From Carnegiea gigantea (taxonomy: Eukaryota; Streptophyta; Magnoliopsida; Caryophyllales; Cactaceae): a stretch of DNA of 64,000 nucleotides. The stretch spans positions 769,501 to 833,500 of the forward strand of contig JAKOGI010000185.1 in assembly GCA_029747015.1 (NCBI GenBank), written 5' to 3'. This document shows, piece by piece, positions 47,196 to 58,600 of the stretch. Within the stretch, counting starts at the first letter, position 1. Every line of letters begins with the position of its first letter. The position numbers and the translations under genes are program-made. The notes beneath the pieces were generated by a model. That model did not search any database. It had not been told where the DNA came from and was given only the letters and a program-made list of their open reading frames with translations.

Positions 47196-47926
47196 AATAA
47201 CCTTATGTTTGTATACTCGAGTTATTAACATGGCATATTATTTTAATATTATAAAACACACCCCCTATTTTCATAATTTTATATCTTAAAACAATTAGTT
47301 TGTTTTTTTTTTAAAAAAAGCTTATCTCCCTAAATGTATAACATCTTGAAGTCTATAGACCCAAGTCCATGACACAGCTGCTCCCAGTATTTTACAAACG
47401 CTAATTATAAAGGCTCCTAATGCCCCAACTGCTTCTCAACTTTTCACAATCTCGCTCTCAACTGCTAACTACTGATCACAATCACTTTCAACTACTCACA
47501 ACCTCTCCTAATTGCTTCCAAATGCTAACCGCTAATTACAACCGCAGAAACAACAAAACCTAAGTAGATGTTCTCTGTCATATTTGTGTTAAATTGTGTT
47601 GAAAATTCGTTTTGCCTTTTAGTAGTAGTTCATCCATTGCAACACAAAAGAGAAAAAATTGACACAAAAGCAAATGACATCAGGCATGAAATAAAAAATA
47701 ACTCAACCAATTTTCACAACTCTTTTTTTTAAAAAAAAAGAAAGGGCTTAGAAAAACACCTAGCTTTAATGTTATATGTGCAAATAACTATTAAATTTTA
47801 TGACGTAGCTATGCCTTGTAACTTAAAGAAGCTCCTAGATATTATTTTTAGTTTGTAATCTTTAAGAACACACACAAAGAGGGTGACAATTTTAATTTAG
47901 GACAACAATTAACATGATATTAAATA
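47196..47926. other. Spacer left of MULE2
   Basis: It has CT-rich imperfect repeats around AACTGCT and AATTGCTTCC (47405-47560) and no coding sequence. It ends in the MULE2 target duplication TATTAAATA (47918-47926). Confidence 0.5.
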
Positions 47927-48190
47927 GGGTTATTGGACCTAAATAATCTGAAGTTTGGGGGTGTTGGACGGAAATAATCCAAACTGGAACATTGGATGCC
48001 GATGATCCCAACTTTTTCCATATTTATTTTCCTTGCACTCCGGCCGAGTTGAACTCGGTTGTTTGCTGACGGGGCGGTGGTGCTACATTACGTGGAGGGT
48101 AGCATGTAAATGATAAGTTTTTGGATGTTTTTTCAGGAGGACACATCAGCATCCTGTTTGGAGAAGGGAGGAACACATCAGATTAGCAAT
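47927..48190 (+). repeat. MULE2 left terminal inverted repeat
   Basis: This matches the reverse complement of 53270-53532 along its length, including TCTGAAGTTTGGGGGTGTTG and GACGGGGCGGTGGTGCTAC. Identity falls off after GAGGACACATCAGC. Confidence 0.9.
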
Positions 48191-48373
48191 AAAATGAAGA
48201 GTTCGTGACCAGCGTTCTTTTTTTTCTACTCAAACATTCTTCCTTCCTCGCTTTTACGCTTATAAAGTGAACCCTAAATTTGGAGAAGGCAACCTCAAAT
48301 TCTTCTACAATCGGGTGGAGAGAAGAGCAACAGGGGAATTTGTGTGGGAAGAGAGGTGTGTAAGATTTGGGAA

Positions 48374-49038
48374 ATGTCTGGGAAGAGAACAACAGAGATG
48401 GGGTCATCTTGTTCAAGTGGAAGAACTTCAAGGATAAAAAATGGAGAGCCGTGTATGGTGAAGTGCTTCCATGAGCTTCCTGTCATCCACCAGATATGCA
48501 GACGACCTCCCAACAAGGGAGGGAAATTTTTTGGTTGTCCTCTATGGAGAGTAAGTGTGAACATTAGAAATTAGGGTTTGTATTTATCCGTGATTGAAAG
48601 TGAAATCGATTTCTGAAATTTGATAATTTGATTTCTGAAATTTGCAAGGTTGGTGATGACTGTGGCTACTTTAGGTGGGATGAAGAGGTGGAGATTTCAA
48701 TTGGGGAGAGAAACAAAATTCTAGAACAAAGGATAGAGGAATTGGTAGCTGACAATTAGAAAATGGGGATTGAGCTGGGCAACTTGAAAGCTAATAAGGG
48801 AGGGAAGAACATAAGAGATGAAGATAATTCAGATTACACTCGGAATGTAAGGGAAGAGATATCCATACTGAGGATGAAGATTGCCAAGGAGAAGCAGAAA
48901 AGGGCAGCTGCAAAGGTTCAGTTGAAGACAGTTAGAGAGGAACTAATGGCACTTGATATGAAGTGTTCCCAGAAAGATAAAGTTATTTTTTGTGTGACCG
49001 TTATTGTGGTAGTTCTTGTAATAGCTAGGTTTATGTAA
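48374..49038 (+). pseudogene. MULE2 accessory gene: GRF zinc finger, coiled coil, C-terminal membrane helix
   Basis: Exon 1 (48374-48550) and exon 2 (48649-49038) join in phase through GTAAGT and TTGCAAG sites to 188 codons with a single in-frame TAG at 48757-48759. Order: Ser-rich start (about residues 8-20), GRF finger (CMVKC; NKGGKFFGCPLWR; VGDDCGYFRWDEE, residues about 28-72), coiled coil (residues about 75-165: EEISILRMKIAKEKQ and similar), and a C-terminal helix (FCVTVIVVVLVIARFM). GRF fingers bind nucleic acid, and the tail would anchor the protein in a membrane. The intron falls inside the finger. It faces the transposase, 488 bp from its end. The TAG is the only defect seen. I cannot tell a real stop from a recent allele or read error. 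Confidence 0.75.
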
Positions 49039-49525
49039 TGAATGGAAATTGCCATCAATTGCAGGTTGTCATAGACACCAAAACAATGAAATTTCAGTTA
49101 TAATGAATGCTAGTATGAATGGTGAATTTGTCCTATATTGAAAACCTGTGTGATTCATTGCATGTGTGATTCATTGCCTGTGTTAGTTTGACATCAAAAG
49201 AGTTTACAGTGAATGAAGCATATGGATTAGTTGAGATCAAAGTTTCTAATAGACAAACTTTAACAAGTGTTTTAGCATTCCCAAAACATCCATGCACCAA
49301 CATTATAGTCTGCCACATGAGTTGTTGGCAAGCGTTTATAAAAAATAATAGCTGCAAAGCTTTACAGCACTGAGTGATTGGGACCACAATTTACACAAAA
49401 GGAACTCAGAAGCAGCATTGCAGAAAACAAGGGGCCCCAAGTTACAGAAATTGTATTTTAATCCCTTCATGGTTGTGGGAGATAGTTACTCCCAACATAT
49501 GCTTGACTAAGAAAATGCCCTGCTT

Positions 49526-52500
49526 CTACATCAACCATAGATGTTGCTCCACTTGTGCTGGCATTGTCCTATATTAGAAACCCACATTTCAAAGTCAGTA
49601 AGTGCAACTGAAATCAAATCACATTTTAAAATTGCAGGATGATAGCAGTAAGTAGAGCACTTACATTTGTTCTTATCCTCTCTCCTTCTCTGCCTCTCAG
49701 TAGCTCTCCCTCTGCCTCTGCCCAATCCTCTCCCTCTCCTTCTGCTTGCAGGTCTGCCTCTTCCTCTTTGAGCTTGGGAGGGGATAGGCATCTGTTGAAT
49801 TTCAGGCTGAAGCTGAGGTTGCTCAGGGTTTAATCTTGGTATACCCCTTTCCCTCTTTGGTTGTGGCTAGTTTGCTTTGTCCTTATTAGGGCATAACCTT
49901 TTGTTGTGACCAAGTTATTTACAAGTGCCACAGGACATTTGTGAACCATGTTTACTTAGCTTACCTGTCTTTTTGGGATCTTCATGTGGATCCCTTCTCC
50001 TATTTTTCTTTGGTCTGCCTGGGCCAATTGTGATGGGAGGTGGGTCTAAGGGGAAGTCATGTTGAGGCCAATGCCTTTCACCCTGACAAGGAAATATTGC
50101 TCCCTCATATGACTTAAGATAATGGTCCCTATGCAGGTAAGGATGAACAAACTTTGTAGGATCTTCTTTAAGCCAAGCTGCACAAGAAACAGCATGACAG
50201 CATGGAATACCAGTGAGATCCCATGTTCTGCAGGTACATTTCCCCTCATTCATGTCCACATGCAAGGTATCTAGCCTGTGAGTCACTTGGAAAATCCTAT
50301 TGCCTGCAAGTACAGGGAAACAGTTCCTAGCTTCATCCTTTTCCTTCTCTAACTTCAGTCTTATCCTTGGGCAAATTTGGTCTTCAGATTTGTCCATAGT
50401 AGCCCTTTTCAGCACCACCCTCTCCATTAAGGCAACCCTAATATCCTCCAACATATATATAATGTGCTTAGCCCTTGCTTGCACAATATATGCATTAAAG
50501 GTTTTAGCAATATTGTTGACAATAACTTCACATTTAGGAGTCTTGTCAACAAAAGCCCTACAAAAAGCCGTTGGATTCTCTGAGACAAAGTCCTCTACCG
50601 CCCTTGCAGAAATAAGCTTCATAGCATCCAAGGCATCTTTGTAGTCAGCTTGGTTATAAGCTTTTGCAGATGACTAAAATAATAACTTCAGCTCTTCTCC
50701 ATTGTGAGTCTTGTGCCAATTTGCATATATATGTCTAGCACAATTCCTATGCTCACTTTCAGGGAACACATTCTCAACAGCATGTATGATAGCCTACAAA
50801 AACAGTGTTGGTTCATGAGCTCAGATTTTGGCAAAAATAATGTACTTATTAGTCAAAAGAATCAACAAACAGCATACCTTGTGCTGGTCAGATACTAATG
50901 TCAACCCTTTTCCATCAGTGGCCCCAATACAAGTCTTGACATTGTTTAAGAACCATGTCCAACTGTCATTGTTCTCTCCCTCTGCTACTGCCCAAGCAAC
51001 TGGAAACATTTGATTGTTTCCATCAATAGCAACTGCAGAAATCAATGTGCCACCAAGAAAAGTCTTCAGGAAGCTGGCATCTGTGCATAACAAAGGTCTG
51101 CATCATGTGAGAAATCCTCTTTTCAACCCATCAAAGCATACAAAAAACCTTTGAAAGATTAGGATGTCATTTCTGCTATTAAAGGATGTCTGCAATATGA
51201 AGCTACTGCCTGTGTTCGATCTCTTCAGCTCTTCAATATTCCTCCCTAGTTTGCAGTAGTAGTCTTTCATTGACCCATGAAGGAGTTTATGAGCTGCATG
51301 TCTCACCCTGTAAGCAACCCATTTGTCTAATACAATACCAAAATCGACCTTAACTGTATTGATTATATCTTTGGCTGACCAATGAGAGTTGTCCTTGAAC
51401 TTCATCAAGTAGTAGTTTGCAACCCAAGAAGACTTTAACTGTCTATTCTTGTGCATATCTCTTGTACAGACATGGTGGTTGATAACTGTCTTCACCACGT
51501 AAGTAGCTCTCATTTCCTCCCAAGAAGCAAACAATTTGAACTTACAACCACTTCTACAAACTGCTCCAACCCTCCTCCTCTTACTGTCAGACACACTGAA
51601 TGTCAGATCATATCCTTATGCCAAAGCAAATCTAATCACAGCCTCCTTGAACTTCTCCATCGTACCAAAGGTCATACCAACTTTCCATGTAAGCTTCTTA
51701 TAGTCTGTGTGCTCATTAATTTTGACCCTCTTCTTTTTTTTTCCTTCTCCTGAGTATCATATTGTCCTCCTCATCAGTTGTGGGAGGAGTGTCCAACTCA
51801 GCATCTGACTCTTCATACTCACTATCATTCTCACATGCAGTACGAACTTCACTTCTACATTCAGCTGCTGCCCTTTGAGCTTCCACTTCCCTAGCCTCCT
51901 TAAACTTTCTTAAATTATTATTGGCAACTTCCCAATCTTCATCACTGGTTTCAATGTCTTCAACATTGTGCAAATCATGCTCAAGTACATCTTCCTCGGT
52001 TTCAAGTACATCATCATCATCATCATCATCCACATCTTCCCACTCATCAGACTCTGGTTCATACACACTTGTCCGAGAAGAACCACTCAATGTATCCCCA
52101 CCCACCAAAACATCCCAAGGAATTGGAGAGTCAGGCGTATCATCCTCAAAGTCATTGGCAAATTGTTGTTGGGCTTTTGTTGGTGCAGGGGAGACCTTTT
52201 CTTTTGCACTTTCTACTGTGGCACTAACAAGGGGAACCTTTTCTTTTGGAAGTTTACTTCCTACTGTGGCACTAACATCACCTGCTGTACCAGGGCCTTT
52301 TTCGTTTGACCCTGAATTGTTCACAGTTGTAGTAGGACCCTTCTCTTTTGAGGTCACATGTGTAGCATTTGAAGTGGGGACCTTGCCTCTTGGACTTGTC
52401 CTCTTGCTTGCTACATGTTTTACCCTTTTCCTATCTACACTTTTAGGTTCTTTGGAAGTACATGTTTCTTTCTCAGCCTCACTACTAGGCAAAGCTGGAG

Positions 52501-53042
52501 GAATGACTACTGCTTCATCTACCTTGTGGACAATGTAAGCACTAATTTTCTTTGTTTTCCTAGCACATTCAGCCATATCCAATGAATCATAATCAGTTTT
52601 CAAGGGCCTAATGCCATCTTCCATACTCAGCCATGGTATGACAAAGTAAATCTCTTCTATGTTAGTAAAACCAACATCCTCTGCAAGCCCTTTTACCTCA
52701 AAATATGACAACAAGTCCGCATCTACTGGCCAAAGGGTCCTATTTCCACCCCCTTTATATTCCAAATTACTTTCCCCTTTCTCAAATACTCCTCCATAGT
52801 TGATCTCTAGGGTAACATCATCTGGACCTCCCACTGGAGCATCTACTCACAGGCAAACAACAATATGCACTATCAAACCAATGTCATCAAAGATTACAGA
52901 TTTCACATACCAAATTCTTCCACGTTACAACGACAATCAATATGAAGCATGTACAATACCCACATTACATAATTTAGAAACCAATTTACAGATTACCAGA
53001 AGTTAGGATTTCTTGCATACCTTTACAAGCAGTATCATCCAT
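49526..53042 (-). pseudogene. MULE2 mudrA-like transposase, multiple nonsense changes
   Basis: A 22-nt first exon (53042-53021) splices in phase to 52842. Order: PB1-like N-terminus (VTLEINYGGVFEKGESNLEY), a linker with KEKGP-type repeats, an acidic stretch (about 52060-51950), a MuDR DNA-binding domain (KLTWKVGMTFGTMEKFKEAV), and the MULE catalytic domain (AVAIDGNNQMFPVAWAVAEG; LTLVSDQHK, then an intron). A SWIM finger (CTCRTWDLTGIPCCHA), a zinc knuckle (CGTCK...LGHNKRLC) and an RGRG-rich basic tail finish it. Defects: a one-base shift in the run at 51734-51742, and stops at 51616, 51103, 50674 and 49915. Each stop sits inside otherwise conserved family motifs. A last small exon probably ends at 49526. 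Such transposases cut the element ends and rejoin them elsewhere. Confidence 0.85.
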
Positions 53043-53269
53043 TTCGGGTTAATTTCAGGTTCTCCTGCCTCAAATTCACGGTTGCAGCCCACTCAATCTG
53101 AACAATCTTCCAACTTCACGATGCCAACTGTAATCGGCAAGTTGGCTCTGCGCTGGAAATCTAGGGTTCACAAAATCTCTCACTCAGTTGCAATTTTGAA
53201 GTTCATAGTATTCAAGGAGGGAGTTTGAGAGAGAAAGGTAAATTGCGCAGGTTTAGTTCATTTCAAAAC

Positions 53270-53532
53270 ATTTTCTAATTTCACTAATCTGACCTGTTCC
53301 TCCCATTAGCTGATGTGTCCTCTTGAAAAAACATCCAAAAATCTATCGTTTACATGCCACCCTCCATGTAATGTAGCACCACCGCCCCGTCAGCAAACAA
53401 CCGAGTTCAACTCGACCGGAGTGCAAGGAAAATAGATATGGAAAAAGTTGGGATCATTGGCATCCAATGTTCCAGTTCGGATTATTTCCGTCCAACACCC
53501 CCAAACTTCAGATTATTTAGATCCAATAATCC
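53270..53532 (-). repeat. MULE2 right terminal inverted repeat
   Basis: Partner of 47927-48190. The target duplication TATTAAATA follows directly at 53533. Confidence 0.9.
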
Positions 53533-53541
53533 TATTAAATA

Positions 53542-54082
53542 ACATGGAATCCAACGTAGAAAGATAGTAACCAGCGTTGAGTGTCTGTAAACCATGGGAT
53601 ACTAACAACAACACTTAAAAATAATGTAATCTCTCTCTCTTTTTTTTGTTTCTTCTTCTGGTACAAATAAAGCAATCACTTTACCAGTATGCAACCTATT
53701 GCCGGGACCAAAACGAAGGATTTGTACATATATTAACAAGAAGTACTTGAAGTCGACATGCTCATAGCTAACAATGAGTTTGACACTTGGTACTGAGAGT
53801 GGCTCGCCTTATTGTAAAAAAACAAGTAAAAAAACAAATAAAAATCAGTGTATGAAGCTAAGAAATCGATGACCGAATATCGTCATATTCTTTTAAAAGT
53901 TAAAGAAGTATGAAGAGTTAATTTCACCTTTTTATTCATTTTTTGGGTGCGGATGAGAGGTCAAAGGTTCTAACAGAATTTTATTAAGTCGAAGTTAAAC
54001 GAAGCCGAGAGACCTTACAATGACCAAAAAAACATATTCCATATTTTCATATGGAGGGAAGTAGCAAAAGACATGGCTCGCA
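53542..54082. other. Spacer right of MULE2
   Basis: No coding sequence or clear repeat is seen. Confidence 0.5.
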
Positions 54083-54710
54083 CTAAAGATTGGCAATGGA
54101 TCAGGTCCATCTAGACCCAAACCCATTCAAGATCCATTGGGTCTAGAAAGTTGAGGTCTAGATCCATATCGTATAGGTTTAATGGGTTCATAGGTCTTTA
54201 GCGGTTTACGACCATTTTTCAAATTAAAGATTTTTTTTTGCAATAGATTTTTTACTTTTTTACATTCGAACATGAATTATCACATTCTATTGACAAAGAA
54301 TTGAGTTTAAAAGTTATGCCATTTGATATAAAAACAATGCTCATTCAAAGTGAGAGAATTGGATCAAGTGGGTTAGAGAGTGTGAGATATGCAGCTAAGT
54401 GTGTGAGGAGAGTAGAGAGAGATTGAGACGAGGGGCAGTAACTGTAAGTGTGGGGAAGTAGTGCAACACAAGATAGCTAAACTTCGAAAATACTAATTAC
54501 TTAAACGTATGGTTTAGTTGACTTGTACATTTAAAAAAAAAGTATGAATGAGTCTTTAATTTTTACAAACCCGAACCTGGAGCGGACTCAGGGTCACTCA
54601 GACCCACACCTGCTTAAGATCCATTGGATCCCATTTAATTAGACCCCATGCCCTTTAAGTTGGGAGTCTAACGGGCCTTAGCCAGGCCTAACACCCATTG
54701 CAATCCCTTC
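54083..54710. mobile_element. Possible MITE with GATTGGCAATGG-type ends
   Basis: AAAGATTGGCAATGG at 54085 and, inverted, AAGGGATTGCAATGG near 54709 are similar ends. The interior repeats GATCCATTGG(G/A)TC-like words near both ends, an inverted arrangement. No target duplication is visible and there is no coding sequence. Confidence 0.35.
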
Positions 54711-55088
54711 AAGATATCCATCATCTTATTGTGTTATAGGGAATAATCGGAGATAACGACATACCTTTATAGACGAAAGATGAGAGATTTGTAATGATTG
54801 GTACGTTGGAGGTGCTCAATAGAACAAGAAGGAGCTTCTAAGCATTATAATTGTTATCACTGCCTAAAGTTCTTTGTTAACTGCATCTAGATAAGTGACA
54901 GTTTTACTGTCTTACAAGCGTATGAAAACAATTATAATACTGCTATACTTTTTAGTGATGTTAAACAATTCGCACAATATTTTGTGTATAAATACCATAC
55001 AATTTGGAGATTTAACTGCCCAGATTTACAGTTGCCATATTTCATCATGTTTTGTTTTATATTGGTTTTGTTTTTGCTTTTTGAGACA
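54711..55088. other. Spacer
   Basis: No gene seen. A short open frame starting at 54895 has no recognisable domain. Confidence 0.5.
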
Positions 55089-55481
55089 GGTGCTTGGTAA
55101 CAAATTAACAATAGCTGTTTATGGGAAAATAACTGCTTGGGAGGATTTTAGTTATTTTGACCAAGTCAAATAGTTAAATGATATTTGATAAAGAACTGTT
55201 TGCAATAACTGTTTAGCTGCCAACAGCTATTTTTGAAAAATTATTCCCATCAATCTTTTGAGAAGAGTTTTTTTGTAGAAATGACATAATTATTTATAAA
55301 TTTGAAAAAATTACATACAACTCATTAAAAATCAATTCATAAATATCATAAATGAAAATTTATCAATATATTTTTTAAAAATAATTAATTTTTATCAAAT
55401 ATTTTTTCTAAAAATAATTAATTTAAATAATTAATATAAATAATTAATTAAAACAGCTAATAACTATTTTTCAAATACGGC
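55089..55481 (+). mobile_element. MITE family A, copy 3 (0.4 kb)
   Basis: The left half follows copy 1: GGTGCTTGGT, then AATAGCTGTTTATGG, AACTGCTTGGGAGG, AAGTCAAATAGTTAAA and AACTGTTTGCAATAACTG, in the same order as 10732-10850. The right end has AACAGCTAATAAC and finishes near ACGGC. It lies about 210 bp upstream of the ACR12 start codon, so it is part of the promoter region. Confidence 0.6.
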
Positions 55482-55693
55482 GGAAGCGAAATTTCGATGC
55501 CTTATGCCGTGAAATCCTCGATAAATGCTGCTAATACTCACATGCCCAGTTTTAGCCAATCGGCAATTTGGCTGTAAAAAAAAGGAGTCAGCTCTCAAGT
55601 CCAGTGCTTGCTACGTCACTCTGCACGCCCACACTTGCAGTCGCTGATCACCTGCTTCTTCTCTCTCTTTCCCTCTCTCTCATTAAGTACGCC

Positions 55694-58600
55694 ATGGCTG
55701 CGACGAACGCGTTCTTCGCGTCCACTCTCTCTATTCGACGATCGGTTGTCTTCGATTTCGGGCCTCGATTTTCTCAATTCGACACCAAGAAGCATTCAAT
55801 CATCGCCTATGGAGTCTTGCATTCTGGATCAACTATGTCGACAAAGCAGTAAGTGGATTTTCGTGTTTCTTGTCTATGTATGAGAGCTTCGGTGATTGAA
55901 ACTGGCGGTGATTTTGTGTAGCATCATTGACTTGTGAAGCTACTAAGTTCTTGGTCTTCTTGCGAGTTTTTCTGTGTAATTTGCTTGCCGTTGGACTTGA
56001 AATTGAGGTTGTGAGGGGTTGAGATTCGTACAGAGATGCTGTGATCCTGTGATTTGTCTACATAAGCTATGCTGATCTGCGAATTTTCGTTTCAGAAGAA
56101 AGAGTGGATTTCTGAGCAACTATGATGTAGTTGTGTTGCCAGATATTCTTGTTAGAATGGTTAAATATAGATAGCCATATTTCTCTTTACTCGACGCTTC
56201 CTGATTCTTGTTTTGTCCATATTTGTCTGCAGGATTGCATTCAAGGCTACTCCGGACAACACTAATTCAGTCAGTCCAGCTTCACTGGTTAGTTGTTGCC
56301 TTTGTCACTTACTTTATTCAAATTGTGGTTAAATCGTGGTTCAATTGCGTATTTTAAATCCATTGTCTCTGTGATGCATTGGGGCTTTGATCTGTTGCTA
56401 TTTGCTATAATGCCGTCCTATAAGCTTCATTGGTTTTACTGGAAGGAATCATTCTTGGCATTGCCTAATGTTTTCATCATTAAACAGTTATTAAGTTTAA
56501 TCTATCCCTTATGGGGTTCCCTTTTAGGTATCATTTTTGCTTTTGTCTTGTCTTGTACTGGAATCGGGGTTCAATACAGACTACACTGCAAATTATCTTT
56601 GTTTTGACCTGTCTAAATTGGCCTCCCTAAATGCTGATGTACGTATTCAGTGTATTGATCGTTGTTTATAATTATGTCTAGGATGTAGGTAGTTTCGCAG
56701 AGTAAGTGTTTTTTTTGAATATTCTATCATACCTGCTTTCTTTTCGATCTCATTAATTGATAAAGTGTTTGATTTGTCGTGCGTTATTCTTGCAGATGTC
56801 TGATGCGGATTCTGATTCTGTCCCCATGCCCATAGTTCTGATAGACCAAGACTCAGACCCAGTTGCAACAATTGTGCAGCTTAGCTTTGGAGATCGTCTT
56901 GGAGCTCTTATCGACACGGTGAGCGCTATACTCTTTTAGTTTCTTTTTGAAATGCTGTGTAGTTTTTCTCCTTTTTGACCATGAATCAGTGTGTTTTTTG
57001 ATTGAGCTGTTGAAGGACAATTGCTACCCTGCAAGTTAATGTTTTTAGAAGTGCCCTCATCTGTAATTTCTCATTGTCTGTTTTTGGAATATCTCAATTT
57101 CTTTCGGATTTGGTAGTAAACTCTTATTTTAGCATCTCACTATACGTCTCTTCCAAAATGTGTTTTTAGAAGCTGCGTGATGTTGTATATGGAAAATAAC
57201 ATGTTTTAACTTCTCTGTGGAAGCATGCATACCAAGACTAATGAGTTCAGAAGTTGGAGCACTTGTAGTGATTAATGGTCTTAAATCTTGAAGTTCTACA
57301 AGCAACTGGAATGGAAGAATACTAAGCCAACTAGCTGATAATTTTTTATTTATTTAAAGCATGACATATAAGATCATTTAAAAAGCATTGTTTCTTGGTA
57401 TGCTTGTAAACATATCCCTTCTTTTAAGAATTTGCTTTTCAGAATCTTTTGCTTCCAATTTCTCTGGATATTGTTTGTATCATTGTGTTGTGATCCCATA
57501 GTTTGGTGAACCTCATTGCAGATGAGGGCACTGAAGGACTTGGATTTGGATGTTTCAAAGGGGACTGTTACTACTGAGGGAGCTGTCAAGCAAACAAAGT
57601 TATTCATCACATCGTATGTTATTGCTTCTCCAAAACTGGTTCTGTAAATTATTGATGGTTCTAATCAGGAATTATTATACCTTGCTAGCTGACTGTACAT
57701 GAACATGAGCCAGCTGGATAACTGAGCTCCTTGTATGATGGAACTTGATATATATGGTTGGAGTTAGCTCTTTTCACAACATTTTGGTTAACTTGGACAT
57801 CTGAAGTTTTTTGATAGTCTAGGCAGTCTTAATTCTGCGCAATCTGAATCCCTGTGGCTCCAAGGTCTCAATCGCTTAAATAAAGTTATAAAGGGGAAAG
57901 ATGCATCATGTTACAGCGTCTAGAATTGCCTTCATTAGCTCATCCTTCTCCTCCAAGTCCGTGTTTGGTAGAGTTCGATTTTGATAGGAATTACTCCATT
58001 TCTTCCATGTTCTCCAGCAAATGTTGGCTGCATCATATAATCTCTGGTAACTTTACCCCCCCTCGAACACCTCCGTACTATATTTTCTGTCTTTTTTTAA
58101 TCAGTAAAACTATATGCAAGTTCCATGGTGTATTGTCAGAGAGCTCTAACGTATGCGTAAATACATGGCTTTTATAGTGAATTGACATGGTATGAAACTG
58201 AATTGGCTTGGATATGGCTAGCAACACTCCAATGGGTTCTCAGTTACTGTCTCCGAAAAGTTTATTGCATGGCTGAAAAGTTGTAGCCACGGTTTTCTAT
58301 TTCACCTTTGTTTATTGTTAATCTTGTGGCTCACATTTAATAATCTGGTTAACCAAGTGACGTCCTGTTCACCCAGTCCTTTCATGCTTTGCTGGGAGTT
58401 GGCAGGTTTTCCATTCTTTTGGCTGTCTCCTTTTAAACCTTCTCTTGTAACTCACTGAATAAATCTGAAGTTCCCAGTTCTCAGGCTGAGTGCCCTTTTA
58501 GAAATCTAGAACTTGCCTTGCTCATTGAAGAGCTCATAGAAATACTGCTTAGAAGTTTCCCTTATCTGTCCCATTCACAAACATCTCAGTTGGGCTAGGT

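Larger units (their letters stand above)
47927..53532. mobile_element. MULE2, Mutator-like element with perfect 9-bp target duplication
   Basis: The element is 5606 bp. TATTAAATA flanks it exactly on both sides (47918-47926 and 53533-53541). The TIRs start GGRTTATTGG and extend about 270 bp with a few percent divergence. Inside are two genes facing each other: a GRF-finger/coiled-coil/membrane-helix gene (plus, 48374-49038) and a mudrA-like transposase (minus, 53042-49526). Both keep their full domain order. They are spoiled mainly by scattered single-base nonsense changes, not by large deletions. The element is structurally complete but not autonomous as read. Confidence 0.95.

Noticed and set aside
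51921..52538. A 205-codon Ser-rich plus-strand open frame.
   Set aside because: It is antisense to the acidic and KEKGP-repeat linker of the MULE2 transposase, whose codon repeats create the open shadow.
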